The notes under the pieces were generated by a model. It was not told the DNA's origin, did not search any database, and saw nothing but the letters and a program-made list of their open reading frames with translations. Positions 1 through 8,417 of a stretch of DNA of 64,000 nucleotides are shown in pieces; position 1 is the stretch's first letter; every line of letters starts with the position of its first letter. Position numbers and translations under genes: made by a program. The stretch comes from Alphaproteobacteria bacterium. GTDB taxonomy: Bacteria; Pseudomonadota; Alphaproteobacteria; Caulobacterales; Caulobacteraceae. Location of the stretch: assembly GCA_018821435.1 (NCBI GenBank), contig JAHJME010000022.1:146363-210362 (forward strand), written 5' to 3'.

Positions 1-1059
1 GGCGTCGACACCGCCGGTCAGCACCTTGCCCGACGACGGGACTACGGTGTTGTAGGCGCGGCCGAGACGGGTGACCGAGTCCAACAGGATGACGACGTCG
101 CGCTTGTGCTCGACCAGGCGCTTGGCCTTTTCGATCACCATTTCGGCGACCTGCACGTGGCGGGTGGCGGGCTCGTCGAAGGTCGAGGAGATGACCTCGC
201 CCTTCACCGTGCGTTGCATGTCGGTGACTTCTTCCGGGCGCTCGTCGATCAGCAGGACGATCAGGTAGCACTCGGGGTGGTTGGTCTCGATCGACTTGGC
301 GATGTTCTGCAGCATCACCGTCTTGCCGACCCGCGGCGGGGCGGTGATCAGGCAGCGCTGGCCCTTGCCCAGCGGGGCGACGATGTCGATGACCCGGCCG
401 GAACGGTCCTTCAGCGTGGGATCGTCGATCTCCATCTTGAAGCGCTGGTCGGGATAGAGCGGGGTCAGGTTGTCGAACAGCACCTTGTGCCGGACCGCCT
501 CGGGGTCCTCGAAGTTGGTCAGGTCGACCTTCACGAGGGCGAAGTAGCGTTCGTGTTCGCGGGGCGCGCGGATGGCGCCGTCGACCGTGTCGCCGGTGCG
601 CAGGCCGAACTTCCGGATCTGCGAGGGGCTGACGTAGATATCGTCCGGACCCGGCAGGTAGTTGGCTTCCGGCGAGCGCAGGAAGCCGAAGCCGTCCTGC
701 ACCACTTCCAGGGTGCCCGAGCCGGAAATCTCGATCCCCTCCTCGGCCAGGGTCTTGAGGATCGCGAACATCATGTCCTGCTTGCGCATGGAGTTCGCGT
801 TTTCGATGTCGAGCTGTTCGGCGAAGGCCAGCAGGTCGACCGGCGGCTTGTCCTTCAGTTCCTGAAGGCTCATGCGCGTCAGCCCCAGGGCGGCGATCGC
901 CTTGGAGGCCTCGGTCGGCTCGTCGTTCTCGGCTTCGGCGGCGGCCTCTTCAGCGGCAGCGGCGGCGTCGGCCGCGGCAAGCTGGGGCTCGAGCGTGTCG
1001 GCCAGGGTGTCGGCTTCGGTTTCGTCGGCCGGGGTGTTGTCTTGGGTATCGTCTTGCAT
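1..1059 (-). CDS. rho: Transcription termination factor Rho (3' part cut off by window edge)
   Basis: This is the RNA-dependent helicase that ends transcription at Rho-dependent sites. The first 353 codons are present and the frame runs open off the left edge. Residues 1-60 are an acidic, Ala-rich extension before the usual Rho start region ([15 protein letters not shown], about residue 63). An RNA-binding cold-shock-like domain covers about 110-190. The Walker A motif APPRVGKT is at about 240-247, followed by [15 protein letters not shown] and [16 protein letters not shown]. The start is the ATG at 1057-1059, where the in-frame acidic extension begins. It is transcribed away from the heme genes that follow to the right but on the same strand. 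Identity is certain; only the C-terminus is missing. Confidence 0.97.
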   Translation of the reverse strand, partial: MQDDTQDNTPADETEADTLADTLEPQLAAADAAAAAEEAAAEAENDEPTEASKAIAALGLTRMSLQELKDKPPVDLLAFAEQLDIENANSMRKQDMMFAILKTLAEEGIEISGSGTLEVVQDGFGFLRSPEANYLPGPDDIYVSPSQIRKFGLRTGDTVDGAIRAPREHERYFALVKVDLTNFEDPEAVRHKVLFDNLTPLYPDQRFKMEIDDPTLKDRSGRVIDIVAPLGKGQRCLITAPPRVGKTVMLQNIAKSIETNHPECYLIVLLIDERPEEVTDMQRTVKGEVISSTFDEPATRHVQVAEMVIEKAKRLVEHKRDVVILLDSVTRLGRAYNTVVPSSGKVLTGGVDA

Positions 1060-1286
1060 GGATTTCACTTTGGACTTCGCACACGGCAGGACGGAGTCCG
1101 AGCGTGGGCGGTTTTGGTCTGAGGGCGCCGTTCAGCGCCGATTTGGTCTTCGTTCTGGGAGCCGGCTCGAAGGCGCGCTGTTCAGCGCGGAGCCGGAGAT
1201 AAGGCGGGGCGCGCCGGAGACCGACACGTATGCGAGGGGTGCCATAGGCGGGGGGTTGGGTCAATGTTTTCCCCGCGCGCCGCCGT

Positions 1287-1414
1287 TACTCATCCCCGCG
1301 CATGCGGGGACCCAGGCTTGTTTTTCTTGCGGGAGGATGAGGCTCGAACGCGCGCCATGACGTCGGTGTGGCGGCTAAAGTAAGCCTGGGTCCCCGCATG
1401 CGCGGGGATGAGTA
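1287..1414. repeat. 33-base perfect inverted repeat flanking a 62-base spacer
   Basis: Bases 1287-1319 and 1382-1414 are exact reverse complements over 33 bases. Each arm contains its own inner palindrome around CCCCGCGCATGCGGGG. A shortened single unit of the same family, starting TACTCATCCCCGC, occurs at 35564-35593. The structure resembles a REP doublet or a small non-autonomous element. No coding sequence lies inside. Confidence 0.85.
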
Positions 1415-1424
1415 GGTAAGGCGG

Positions 1425-1477
1425 TTGAGGACCCCCTCAGTCGGCATTCGCCGACAGCTCCCCCAACGGGGAGCAAC
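1425..1477. repeat. Intergenic repeat family A, single module at hemJ 3' end
   Basis: This is one half of the dispersed element seen at six other places in the window. The order is GACCCCCTC, then GTCGGC-ATTCG-CCGAC, then CTCCCC-AAC-GGGGAG, giving nested hairpins just past the hemJ stop. Confidence 0.75.
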
Positions 1478-1498
1478 TACGCTTGCGCTGATATCGGA

Positions 1499-1975
1499 CT
1501 AGCGCGACCAGAATTGAAGGGTCACGGCCAGCACCGCGACCACTGCGGCGAGGAAGGGGAGTTCGTTGGTGGCGCGCCAGAACTTGCCCGTGCGAGGGCG
1601 CTCGCCGGCCAGGAACTTCTTGTACGCGCCGGCCAGGAAGCCGTGCCAGCCGGACAGGAAGATCACCGCCGCCAGCTTCACCATCATCCAGGGCTGGGTC
1701 AGGAACGCCCACCCCTCCTTGGCCGCATAGACGTGCCAGAGGATCAGGCTCAGCCCGAAGATCCAGGTGATCGTCATCGCCGGATTTATGATGATTTTCA
1801 GCAGCTTGCCTTCCCACACCTTGAAGTGTGCGTCGAACTCGCTGCCAGGCGGCGCGGTCTCGGTGTGGTAGGCGTAGAGCCGGGGCAGGTACATCATCCC
1901 CGACATCCACGCGATCATCGCGATGATGTGCAGGCCCCGGAGCAGGTCGAAGCTTAGAAAACTTGGCCAGGTCAT
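1499..1975 (-). CDS. hemJ: Protoporphyrinogen IX oxidase HemJ
   Basis: This 158-residue integral membrane protein belongs to the HemJ (UPF0093) family, which oxidises protoporphyrinogen IX to protoporphyrin IX just before ferrochelatase. The N-terminal stretch LLRGLHIIAMIAWMSGMMYLPRLY has the conserved His and aromatic/Arg pattern of the family. Four hydrophobic segments are visible, including MTITWIFGLSLILWHVY and VKLAAVIFLSGWHGFLAG. Its start overlaps the hemH stop by 4 bases (ATGA), so hemH and hemJ are co-transcribed. The pathway neighbour makes the assignment firm. Confidence 0.92.
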   Translation of the reverse strand: MTWPSFLSFDLLRGLHIIAMIAWMSGMMYLPRLYAYHTETAPPGSEFDAHFKVWEGKLLKIIINPAMTITWIFGLSLILWHVYAAKEGWAFLTQPWMMVKLAAVIFLSGWHGFLAGAYKKFLAGERPRTGKFWRATNELPFLAAVVAVLAVTLQFWSR

Positions 1976-2997
1976 GCCGCCGCCTCGTGTCTATGCGGGC
2001 ATTTGCCATGCGCCGCGGGGCAGAGCCAGGGGCCGAAGGACGCCACGCCGTCGCGCGGCAGCGCCTGGGTCACCGCCGTGGCCAGGTCGCCGATGAAGGT
2101 CGCGCCGACGCCGGGTGTGCGGGCGCGGAGATAGGGGGCGACGCCCAGCTCCTTCGCCAGGTCGGCGTACTCGTGGTCCAGCTCGACCAGGGTCTCGACG
2201 TGCTCGGAGACGAAGGCGATGGGCGAGACCAGTACGCCCTTCCCGTCGTCGCGGGCCGCGCGGATGGCGTCTTCGGTGGAGGGCTTCAGCCATTGCAGGC
2301 GGCCGACCCGGCTCTGGAACGAGACCCGCCAGTCGGAGAGTTCCGGCAACAGGGCGGCGACTGTGGCGGCTGTCGCGTTGATCTGCGCCTCGTAGGGGTC
2401 GCCGGCGTCGACGATCTGCTGCGGCAGGCCGTGGGCGGAGAACAGCAGGCGGACGTTGGCGGGCCGGCCGGCGGCGTCCCAGACCTTGCGGATCTCGGCG
2501 GCGTGGGCCTGGGCCAGGCCCGAAGCGGTCGGGTAGCAGCAGACAGTGCGGGTGCGGCCGGGGCCCTTATAGACCTTGGTCCAGTCCTTCACCGACGAGC
2601 CGGTCGTTGTGGTGGAGAACTGGGGGTAGAGCGGCAGCAGGACGATCTCGTCGGGGGCATAGGCCGCGACCTGCTTGGCGGTTTCGTCCGCGAACGGATG
2701 CCAGTAGCGCATGGCGATGAAGACGCGAGCGTCGTGGCCCTGGGATTTCAGCACGGCTTCCAGGGCGGCGGCCTGGGTTTCCGTCTCGGGCAGCAGGGGC
2801 GAGCGGCCGCCCATGATCGCGTAATTGGCCTGGGCGGTCTTGTTGCGGGTGGTGGAGATCAGGGCGGCCAGGGCGTAGCGGGCCGGGGCCGGCAGCTGGA
2901 TGATCGCCGGGTCGCGGAACAGGTTGAACAGGAACGGGCGAACGGCCTTGAGGCTGTCCGGGCCGCCCAGGTTGAAGAGCACGACGGCGAGTTTCAT
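1972..2997 (-). CDS. hemH: Ferrochelatase HemH
   Basis: It inserts Fe2+ into protoporphyrin IX, the last step of protoheme synthesis. The 341-residue length is normal. Family motifs are present in order: NLGGPDS (9-15), LPLYPQFS (about 121-128), LLFSAHGLP with metal-binding His189, SFQSRVG (226-232), and SEHVETLVELD (from 264). Cys153, Cys154 and a C-terminal Cys pair (WLCPAAHGKCPH) are notable because Caulobacter ferrochelatase is known to carry a [2Fe-2S] cluster. Assigning them as ligands is inference. An upstream in-frame ATG exists at 3081, but I start at 2997 (MKLAVVLFNLGG), which has GGGAGGAG just upstream and matches family N-termini. Confidence 0.96.
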   Translation of the reverse strand: MKLAVVLFNLGGPDSLKAVRPFLFNLFRDPAIIQLPAPARYALAALISTTRNKTAQANYAIMGGRSPLLPETETQAAALEAVLKSQGHDARVFIAMRYWHPFADETAKQVAAYAPDEIVLLPLYPQFSTTTTGSSVKDWTKVYKGPGRTRTVCCYPTASGLAQAHAAEIRKVWDAAGRPANVRLLFSAHGLPQQIVDAGDPYEAQINATAATVAALLPELSDWRVSFQSRVGRLQWLKPSTEDAIRAARDDGKGVLVSPIAFVSEHVETLVELDHEYADLAKELGVAPYLRARTPGVGATFIGDLATAVTQALPRDGVASFGPWLCPAAHGKCPHRHEAAA

Positions 2998-3000
2998 TTC

Positions 3001-3160
3001 GCTCCTCCCCTGAACCGGAGAGTTCGGGGGAGGGGGACCACGAAGTGGTGGAGGGGGCGCAACGCGGAGAGCTCGGCGCATAGGGCTTTACGCCCCCTCC
3101 GTCTCGTCGCTGCGCGCCGATCCACCTCCCCCGTCGTCTTCGCGACATGGGAGGAGCGTG
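3001..3160. repeat. Inverted intergenic repeat between hemH and hemE
   Basis: These 160 bases have CTCCTCCCCTGAA...GGGGGAGG near the left end and CCACCTCCCCC...GGGAGGAG near the right, with GGACCACGAAGTGGTGGAGGG and further small hairpins inside. It looks like a diverged member of the CTCCCCC/GGGGGAG intergenic repeats found elsewhere in the window. No gene is supported here, although hemE and hemH have the same orientation. Confidence 0.6.
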
Positions 3161-3166
3161 AGCTTG

Positions 3167-4219
3167 TCATTCCGCGGCCATCGCCTTCGCCGGTTTGCCC
3201 GTCACGCGTTCGACGACGCGGGCGATGTGGGCGATGGGGGTGTCGGGGATGACGCCGTGGCCCAGGTTGAAGATGTAGGGTCCGCCGGACCACTGCTCGA
3301 GCAGGGCGTCGACGCGGGCGTCGAGGGCTGGGCCACCGGCGCGGAGCAGCAGGTTGTCCAGGGCGCCCTGGATGGCCTTTCCGCCGGCCTGGATCTTCTG
3401 GCCCAGCGCGGCGCTGGCCTGGGTGTCCAGGGCGACGGCCTGGACGGGGACTTCCGCCGCATAGCGTTCGACCAGGGCTCCCGCGCTGCGGGGAAAGCCG
3501 ATGAACGGGGCGTCGATGCCCGCGGCGCGGACCTTTTCGACGATCCGTTTGTGGGGGCCGATGACGATGCGCTCGAAGACGTCCTCGGCCAGATTGTCGG
3601 CCCAGCTCTCGAACAGTTGCAGCGCCTGGGCGCCCGACTTCGCCTGCATGACCAGGTAGCGGGCGGTGCTTTCGACCAGGACGTCCAGCAGGGCGTCCAG
3701 TTCTTCCGGGTGTTCGTAGGCGTAGGTGCGGGCGGCTTCGCGCTGGGAGCCCCGGCCCTCCAGCATGTAGGTAGCGACGGTCCAGGGCGCGCCGGCGAAG
3801 CCGATCAGGGCCCGCTCGGGTTCCAGCTCGGCGCGGACGCGGCTCAGGGTCTCGCCGATGTTGGCCAGGTGGGCGGTGGAGCCCTCGATGGCGTCCTGCA
3901 TGGCTTGCAGGGGCGGCAGCGGGCCGAGACGCGGCCCCTCGCCCGCCTCGAACCAGACCTCCTGGCCCAGGGCCTGGGGGATCAGCAGGATGTCGGCGAA
4001 GACGATGGCGGCGTCCATCGGGAAGCGGCGCATCGGTTGCAGCGTCGCTTCGGCGGCCATCTCGGGATTGAAGCAGAAGGCCATGAAGTCCTTCGCCCGG
4101 CTGCGCAGCGCCAGGTACTCGGGCAGGGAGCGTCCGGCCTGGCGCATGAACCACACCGGCGGGCGGTCCAGGGTCTCTCCGGCAAGGACACGCAGAAGGC
4201 GGGGCGTCTCGGTCGTCAT
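3167..4219 (-). CDS. hemE: Uroporphyrinogen decarboxylase HemE
   Basis: It decarboxylates the four acetate side chains of uroporphyrinogen III to give coproporphyrinogen III, in the cytoplasm. The 350-residue length is standard. The N-terminal signature PPVWFMRQAGRSLPEY (residues 20-35), FCFNPEMAAEATLQPMRRF, and FADILLIPQALGQEVWF are intact. The C-terminal FNLGHGVIPDTP signature is also present. It reads away from the adjacent 510-base gap. In Caulobacter crescentus hemE borders the chromosome origin in just this orientation, and its promoters lie inside the origin. That makes regulation by CtrA or DnaA here a reasonable inference. Confidence 0.97.
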   Translation of the reverse strand: MTTETPRLLRVLAGETLDRPPVWFMRQAGRSLPEYLALRSRAKDFMAFCFNPEMAAEATLQPMRRFPMDAAIVFADILLIPQALGQEVWFEAGEGPRLGPLPPLQAMQDAIEGSTAHLANIGETLSRVRAELEPERALIGFAGAPWTVATYMLEGRGSQREAARTYAYEHPEELDALLDVLVESTARYLVMQAKSGAQALQLFESWADNLAEDVFERIVIGPHKRIVEKVRAAGIDAPFIGFPRSAGALVERYAAEVPVQAVALDTQASAALGQKIQAGGKAIQGALDNLLLRAGGPALDARVDALLEQWSGGPYIFNLGHGVIPDTPIAHIARVVERVTGKPAKAMAAE

Positions 4220-4471
4220 GGGGGTGACTTAAAGCCTGCCCGCCCGCCCGGCTCAAGAGCGACCCCTTCGTCCCGGCCAGACCTTCCTTCCTTCTAAAAG
4301 ATAAGAATCCTGAAAAGGGTTGGAGCAGGAGGGTTAGGGCCTGTCGGCAGCGGGGAAAACCTTGACGATCCTTTGACAATCCGGCGGTTCCCCCCAGGTC
4401 GTCCCCAGGCGCCGGCACAGTGTGTGACAGCCTGTGAATTGCGGGGATCGCCGCCAAGGCGGCTGACGGCA

Positions 4472-4486
4472 TTAAGGTTTCGGTAA
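4472..4486. promoter_or_regulatory. Candidate CtrA box (7 of 8 positions)
   Basis: The sequence is TTAA, seven bases, then GTAA, against the TTAA-N7-TTAA consensus. A further TTAA lies at 4495-4498, two helical turns from the first. Within the origin, CtrA binding would repress initiation. Confidence 0.6.
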
Positions 4487-4578
4487 GGACTTGGTTAAGA
4501 AACCGGGGGCCGGGGTGGAAAACCGAGTTGTTCGCATCGGCGCCCAGCCGTCGGCGCCCGGCGGTCCGGGCCTGGGGG

Positions 4579-4593
4579 TTAATGGATGGTTAA
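4579..4593. promoter_or_regulatory. Perfect CtrA box TTAA-N7-TTAA
   Basis: TTAA at 4579-4582 and TTAA at 4590-4593 are separated by seven bases, exactly the CtrA recognition pattern. TTAA is rare in DNA this GC-rich, so the match is informative. Confidence 0.8.
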
Positions 4594-4652
4594 CGGGGCG
4601 AACTGTCCTCGTGTTGCACCGGGCGGCCGGCGTGGCCGGTTTCTCAGCCGAT

Positions 4653-4661
4653 CTATCCCCA
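4653..4661 (+). promoter_or_regulatory. DnaA-box-like element CTATCCCCA
   Basis: It matches 7 of 9 positions of TTATCCACA and contains TCCCCA, the core I recall for the weak Caulobacter DnaA boxes. It sits 33 bases before a second TCCACA-ending element. Confidence 0.5.
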
Positions 4662-4685
4662 TCGCCGTCCAGCTTCGCTAAGAGT

Positions 4686-4694
4686 GAGTCCACA
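4686..4694 (+). promoter_or_regulatory. DnaA-box-like element GAGTCCACA overlapping a GANTC site
   Basis: The last six bases, TCCACA, match the DnaA consensus. The first five, GAGTC, form a CcrM (GANTC) methylation site, so methylation state could affect binding. The function is inferred from position in the origin. Confidence 0.45.
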
Positions 4695-4729
4695 GGATCC
4701 GTCCCCAGGCTTATTTTCGCGGAGCGCCA

Positions 4730-5584
4730 TTGTCGAACTCCCCGCCCCCCCGGCTCGCGACGTACTTCCACGTCCACCTGGTGTCCGATTCCACCGGCGA
4801 GACGCTGAACGCCATGGCGCGGGCGGTGTGCGCGCGGTTCGAGAACGTGCTGCCCATCGAACACATCTACGCCCTGGTCCGCTCGCAGCGGCAGCTGGAC
4901 CGGGCGCTGGGGGATATCGAGGAGGCGCCGGGGATCGTGCTGCACACGATCGTCGACGACAAGCTGCGCGAGGCGCTGGAGGAAGGCTGCCGGCGGCTGG
5001 ACATGCCGTGCCTGCCGGCGCTGGACCCGCTGGTCAGCGCGATGCAGCGGTATCTGGGGGCGGCGACGACCAGCCGGGTGGGCGCGCACCTGCGGCTGGA
5101 CAACGACTATTTCAACCGGATGGACGCGCTGAACTACGCCATCGGCCACGACGACGGCCAGGGCGGGCAGGACCTGGACCAGGCGGACGTGGTGCTGCTG
5201 GGCGTGTCGCGCACCTCGAAGACGCCGACGTGCATCTATCTGGCGCACCGCGGCGTGCGGGCGGCCAATGTGCCGCTGGTGCCGGGGCGGCCGCTGCCGG
5301 AGAAGCTGTTCCAGCTGCAGAACGCGCTGATCGTCGGGCTGCTGATCTCGCCGGACCGGCTGATCCAGATCCGCCGCAACCGCCTGCTCAGCCTGAACGA
5401 GAACCGGGAGTCGACCTACATCGACACCGACTCGGTGCGCGAGGAGATCATCGCGGCGCGGCGGCTGTACGAGCGCCACAACTTCCCGACCATCGACGTC
5501 ACCCGCCGCTCGGTGGAGGAAACGGCGGCGGCGGTGATGAACCTGCTGCACAAGGGCCACGGCCAGGTCGAGGTGCTGGGATGA
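4730..5584 (+). CDS. ppsR: Pyruvate,phosphate dikinase / PEP synthase regulatory protein (DUF299 family)
   Basis: This 284-residue bifunctional kinase/phosphorylase switches PEP synthase or PPDK on and off by threonine phosphorylation. The N-terminus FHVHLVSDSTGETLNAMARA and the nucleotide-binding segment GVSRTSKTPTCIYLAHRG (about 161-178) are diagnostic. The start is a TTG at 4730 with GGAG five bases upstream. No ATG exists that keeps the conserved N-terminus. It is the first gene right of the origin, as in Caulobacter. Its stop overlaps the maf start (ATGA), beginning a tightly packed operon. Confidence 0.93.
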   Translation: MSNSPPPRLATYFHVHLVSDSTGETLNAMARAVCARFENVLPIEHIYALVRSQRQLDRALGDIEEAPGIVLHTIVDDKLREALEEGCRRLDMPCLPALDPLVSAMQRYLGAATTSRVGAHLRLDNDYFNRMDALNYAIGHDDGQGGQDLDQADVVLLGVSRTSKTPTCIYLAHRGVRAANVPLVPGRPLPEKLFQLQNALIVGLLISPDRLIQIRRNRLLSLNENRESTYIDTDSVREEIIAARRLYERHNFPTIDVTRRSVEETAAAVMNLLHKGHGQVEVLG

Positions 5585-6171
5585 CCGTTATCCTGGCGTC
5601 GAAGAGCGCCGCGCGGCGGGCCGTGCTGGATGGCGCGGGCGTGACCTACGAGGCCACGGTCGCGGGCGTGGACGAGGAGTCGGTGAAGGCCTCGCTGCTG
5701 GCCGAGGGCCACGGGCCGCGCGACATCGCCGACGCCCTGGCCGAGCTGAAGGCGATCCGGGTGTCGCGGGCCAGGCTGGGCCTGGTGATCGGGGCCGACC
5801 AGACGCTGGACCTGGACGGGATGCTCTACGACAAGGCCGAGACCGTGGACGAGGCGCGCGACCGGCTGAAGCTGCTGCGCGGCAAGACCCACAAGCTGCA
5901 TTCGGCGGTGGTGGTGGCCAAGGAGGGCGGGCCGATCTGGCGCGACATGGTCACCTGCAGCCTGACCATGCGGGATTTCTCCGATGACTTCCTGGAGCAG
6001 TACCTGGCGACCGAGGGGCCGCACGCGCTGGGCTCGGTGGGCTGCTACCGGCTGGAGGGGCCTGGCGCGCAGCTGTTCTCGAAGATCGAGGGCGACTATT
6101 TCGCGATCCTGGGCCTGCCGCTGATGGGCCTGCTGGACCTGCTGCGCCGGCACGGGGAGCTGGCGGCATGA
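5581..6171 (+). CDS. maf: Maf-family nucleoside triphosphate pyrophosphatase
   Basis: Maf proteins hydrolyse non-canonical or free NTPs to NMP and pyrophosphate. The 196-residue protein starts with [17 protein letters not shown], matching the LASxSxRR family signature. It carries the catalytic Asp in [12 protein letters not shown] and the conserved [20 protein letters not shown] segment. A longer frame reads upstream, but the ATG at 5581 overlaps the ppsR stop by 4 bases and gives the expected length. It overlaps aroE by 4 bases at its end. Confidence 0.92.
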   Translation: MTVILASKSAARRAVLDGAGVTYEATVAGVDEESVKASLLAEGHGPRDIADALAELKAIRVSRARLGLVIGADQTLDLDGMLYDKAETVDEARDRLKLLRGKTHKLHSAVVVAKEGGPIWRDMVTCSLTMRDFSDDFLEQYLATEGPHALGSVGCYRLEGPGAQLFSKIEGDYFAILGLPLMGLLDLLRRHGELAA

Positions 6172-7013
6172 TCACCGGCAGGACCGTGGTGGCCGGGGTG
6201 CTGGGACACCCGGTCGCGCACTCGCTGTCGCCCGTGCTGCACAACGCCTGGCTGGCCGCGGCGGGGATTGACGGGGTCTATGTGGCCCTGGCGCCCACGA
6301 CCGAGACCTTCGCGGCGTTCGTCCAAGGCCAGCGGGGCGGCGGCGCGCTGCGGGGCGTGAACGTCACGGTGCCGTTCAAGGAAGCGGCGCTGGCGGCGGC
6401 GGACGCGGCCACGGACCGGGCGCGGCTGGCGGGGGCGGCGAACCTGCTGCTGTTCGACACCGACGGCCGGATCCTGGCGGACAACACCGACGGGATCGGT
6501 CTGCTGCGGGCGTTCGAGGTCCAGGCGCCGGGGTTCGATCCGGCGGCTGGGCCGGTGGTGGTGCTGGGCGCGGGCGGCGCGGCGCGGGGCGCAGTGGCGG
6601 CGCTGCTGCTGGCGGGGGCGCCGGAGGTCCGGGTGCTGAACCGGACGGCCGCGAAGGCGCAGGCGCTGGCGGCGGACCTCGGGGGCGCCGTCGTGGCCGG
6701 GGCGTTGACCGACGCGGGCCAGGCGTTCGCGGGCGTGACGGCGGTGATCAACGCGACGGCGGCGGGTCTGGACGGCGGCGCGCTGGACGTTCCCCTGGAG
6801 GCGACGCCGGACGGCGCTGTGGTGATGGACATGTTCTACAAGCCGCTGGTGACGCCGTTCCTGCAGCGGGCCAGGGACCTGGGCCGCCGGACCGTGGACG
6901 GGCTGGAGATGCTGGTCCGCCAGGCCGAGCCGTCGTTCGAAGCGTTCTACGGATCGGCCCCGCCGGCGGAGATCGACGTGCGGGCGCTGGCGCTCAAGGT
7001 GTTGAATCCATGA
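6168..7013 (+). CDS. aroE: Shikimate dehydrogenase AroE
   Basis: It reduces 3-dehydroshikimate to shikimate with NADPH in chorismate synthesis. The 281-residue protein has the substrate-binding [16 protein letters not shown] motif (about 14-29). The catalytic Lys lies in [11 protein letters not shown], with NTDGIG following. The nucleotide-binding glycine loop is [13 protein letters not shown] (about 128-140). It overlaps maf and coaE by 4 bases on either side, so translation is probably coupled across ppsR-maf-aroE-coaE. Confidence 0.95.
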   Translation: MITGRTVVAGVLGHPVAHSLSPVLHNAWLAAAGIDGVYVALAPTTETFAAFVQGQRGGGALRGVNVTVPFKEAALAAADAATDRARLAGAANLLLFDTDGRILADNTDGIGLLRAFEVQAPGFDPAAGPVVVLGAGGAARGAVAALLLAGAPEVRVLNRTAAKAQALAADLGGAVVAGALTDAGQAFAGVTAVINATAAGLDGGALDVPLEATPDGAVVMDMFYKPLVTPFLQRARDLGRRTVDGLEMLVRQAEPSFEAFYGSAPPAEIDVRALALKVLNP

Positions 7014-7600
7014 AGATCATCGGCCTTACCGGCTCCATCGGCATGGGCAAATCGACCACGGCCGCGATGTTCCGCGAAGCCGGCATCCCGATCTACGACG
7101 CCGACGCCGAGGTGCACGCGGCCTATGACGTGGGCGGGGCGGCGGTCGAGCCGGTAGGCGCGGCGTTCCCCGGCGTGGTGAAGGACGGTCGGGTCGACCG
7201 CGAGGAACTGCGCAAGCGGGTGCTGGGCGATCCCGAGGCGCTGGGCCGGCTGAACGCCATCGTCCACCCGATCGTCGGCCGGGCGCGGGTCGATGTGTTC
7301 GCGCGGGCCGAGGCCGCCGGCGCGGACATGGTCATCCTGGACGTGCCGCTGATCTACGAGACCGGCGGCGAGAAGAACATGCACAAGGTCATCGTGGTCT
7401 CGGCTCCGGCGGAGATGCAGCGCCAGCGGGTGCTGGCGCGCGAGGGCATGACCCCGGAACGCCTGGACGCCATCCTGGCCCAGCAGGTCCCCGACGCCGA
7501 GAAGCGCCGCCGCGCGGACTATGTGATCGACACCGGCAAGGGGCTGGAGGCGGCGCGGGAACAGGTGCGCGCGATCATCGCGGATTTGCGGGCGCAATAG
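7010..7600 (+). CDS. coaE: Dephospho-CoA kinase CoaE
   Basis: It phosphorylates the 3'-hydroxyl of dephospho-CoA, the last step of CoA synthesis. The 196-residue protein begins with the P-loop [17 protein letters not shown]. It then has [19 protein letters not shown] and the lid region [20 protein letters not shown]. It ends the overlapping four-gene run. A 112-base gap with a short GC-rich inverted segment (about 7605-7680) separates it from dnaQ. Confidence 0.95.
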   Translation: MKIIGLTGSIGMGKSTTAAMFREAGIPIYDADAEVHAAYDVGGAAVEPVGAAFPGVVKDGRVDREELRKRVLGDPEALGRLNAIVHPIVGRARVDVFARAEAAGADMVILDVPLIYETGGEKNMHKVIVVSAPAEMQRQRVLAREGMTPERLDAILAQQVPDAEKRRRADYVIDTGKGLEAAREQVRAIIADLRAQ

Positions 7601-7712
7601 CTTCACTTTCCGGCGTCATCCCGTTTTCGCCGCAGGCGAAAGGTGGGGATGGGGGAGGGGATGCGACGCCGCATCCGTTGAGGCTTCGCGCGAACCGGGG
7701 CATTAAAGCCCC

Positions 7713-8417
7713 ATGGCTCGCGAGATTGTCCTCGATACGGAAACGACGGGGTTCGACCCGAAGACGGGTGACCGGCTGGTGGAGCTGGCGGCGCTGGAGA
7801 TCGAGAGCTTCGTGCCGACCGGGCGGAGCTTCCACGTCTATATCGACCCCTGCCGCGACATGCCCGCCGAGGCGCAGCGGGTGCACGGGCTGTCGGCGGA
7901 CTTCCTGCGCGGCAAGCCGAAGTTCCATCATCCCGATGTGGTCGAAGGGTTCCTGGAGTTCATCGGCGATGCGCCGCTGATCGCCCACAACGCGGCGTTC
8001 GACCGGGGCTTCATCAACTGGGAGCTGGAGAACATCCGGCGCGAGCCGATCCCGGAGCCGCGCTGGATCGACACCCTGGCGCTGGCCAAGCAGCGTTTCC
8101 CGGGGATGCACAACTCGCTGGACGCGCTGTGCAAGCGCTTCAAGGTCTCGCTGAGCGAGCGCGAGAAGCACGGCGCCTTGATCGACGCCAAGCTGCTGGC
8201 CGCCGTCTATCTGGAACTGAAGGGCGGGCGTGAGCGCCGGCTGGAGCTGTCGTCGGCGGCGATGATCAACGCCGTGTCGGTGGCCACGAAGAACGAATAC
8301 GGCGTGCGGCCCCGGCCGCTGGCGCCGCGCTCGACCGAGGAAGAACGCACGCTGCACGCGGCGTTCATCCGTGGGGTCGTGAAGAGCGAAGATCTCTGGG
8401 GCAAGTTCGGGCTCTGA
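7713..8417 (+). CDS. dnaQ: DNA polymerase III epsilon subunit (3'-5' proofreading exonuclease)
   Basis: This is the DnaQ-type DEDDh exonuclease that proofreads for the replicative polymerase. Catalytic residues are seen as D8 and E10 (LDTETTGF), D97 in AHNAAFDRGF, and H153/D158 in HGALIDAKL. Its 234 residues include a C-terminal tail of about 60 residues, which in the family contacts the alpha subunit. Its place downstream of coaE near the origin matches Caulobacter. The start ATG at 7713 gives the normal MAREIVLDTETTG N-terminus. Confidence 0.95.
   Translation: MAREIVLDTETTGFDPKTGDRLVELAALEIESFVPTGRSFHVYIDPCRDMPAEAQRVHGLSADFLRGKPKFHHPDVVEGFLEFIGDAPLIAHNAAFDRGFINWELENIRREPIPEPRWIDTLALAKQRFPGMHNSLDALCKRFKVSLSEREKHGALIDAKLLAAVYLELKGGRERRLELSSAAMINAVSVATKNEYGVRPRPLAPRSTEEERTLHAAFIRGVVKSEDLWGKFGL

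Larger units (their letters stand above)
1060..1498. other. Intergenic region between hemJ and rho: rho leader plus repeats
   Basis: No gene is supported in these 439 bases. The part next to rho (about 1060-1286) would be its 5' leader. Rho genes are commonly autoregulated through such leaders, but I see no decisive structure here. The rest holds the 33-base inverted repeat pair at 1287-1414 and half of an intergenic repeat at 1425-1477, both listed separately. Confidence 0.5.
4220..4729. other. Probable chromosomal replication origin (Cori-like)
   Basis: This gap separates divergent hemE and ppsR, the known position of the Caulobacter crescentus origin. It contains no ORF worth calling. Seen in it are a perfect TTAA-N7-TTAA CtrA box (4579-4593), a near match (4472-4486), another TTAA at 4495-4498, and an A/T-rich stretch around 4284-4322. 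There are three TCCCCA elements (4402, 4656, 4702), a TCCACA element ending at 4694, and GANTC methylation sites at 4305 and 4686. No perfect TTATCCACA box is present, as is also typical of Caulobacter. The assignment rests on gene order plus motifs. Confidence 0.85.

Noticed and set aside
106..1122. Long plus-strand reading frame opposite rho
   Set aside because: It mirrors the rho coding strand in high-GC DNA, is rich in low-complexity Gly/Arg/Val/Asp, and matches no family.
4220..4729. Search for a perfect TTATCCACA DnaA box
   Set aside because: None is present on either strand in the gap; only weaker elements are reported.
7605..7680. Possible riboswitch or regulatory RNA between coaE and dnaQ
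   Set aside because: The segment shows only short GC-rich hairpins of the intergenic repeat style and no known aptamer core.
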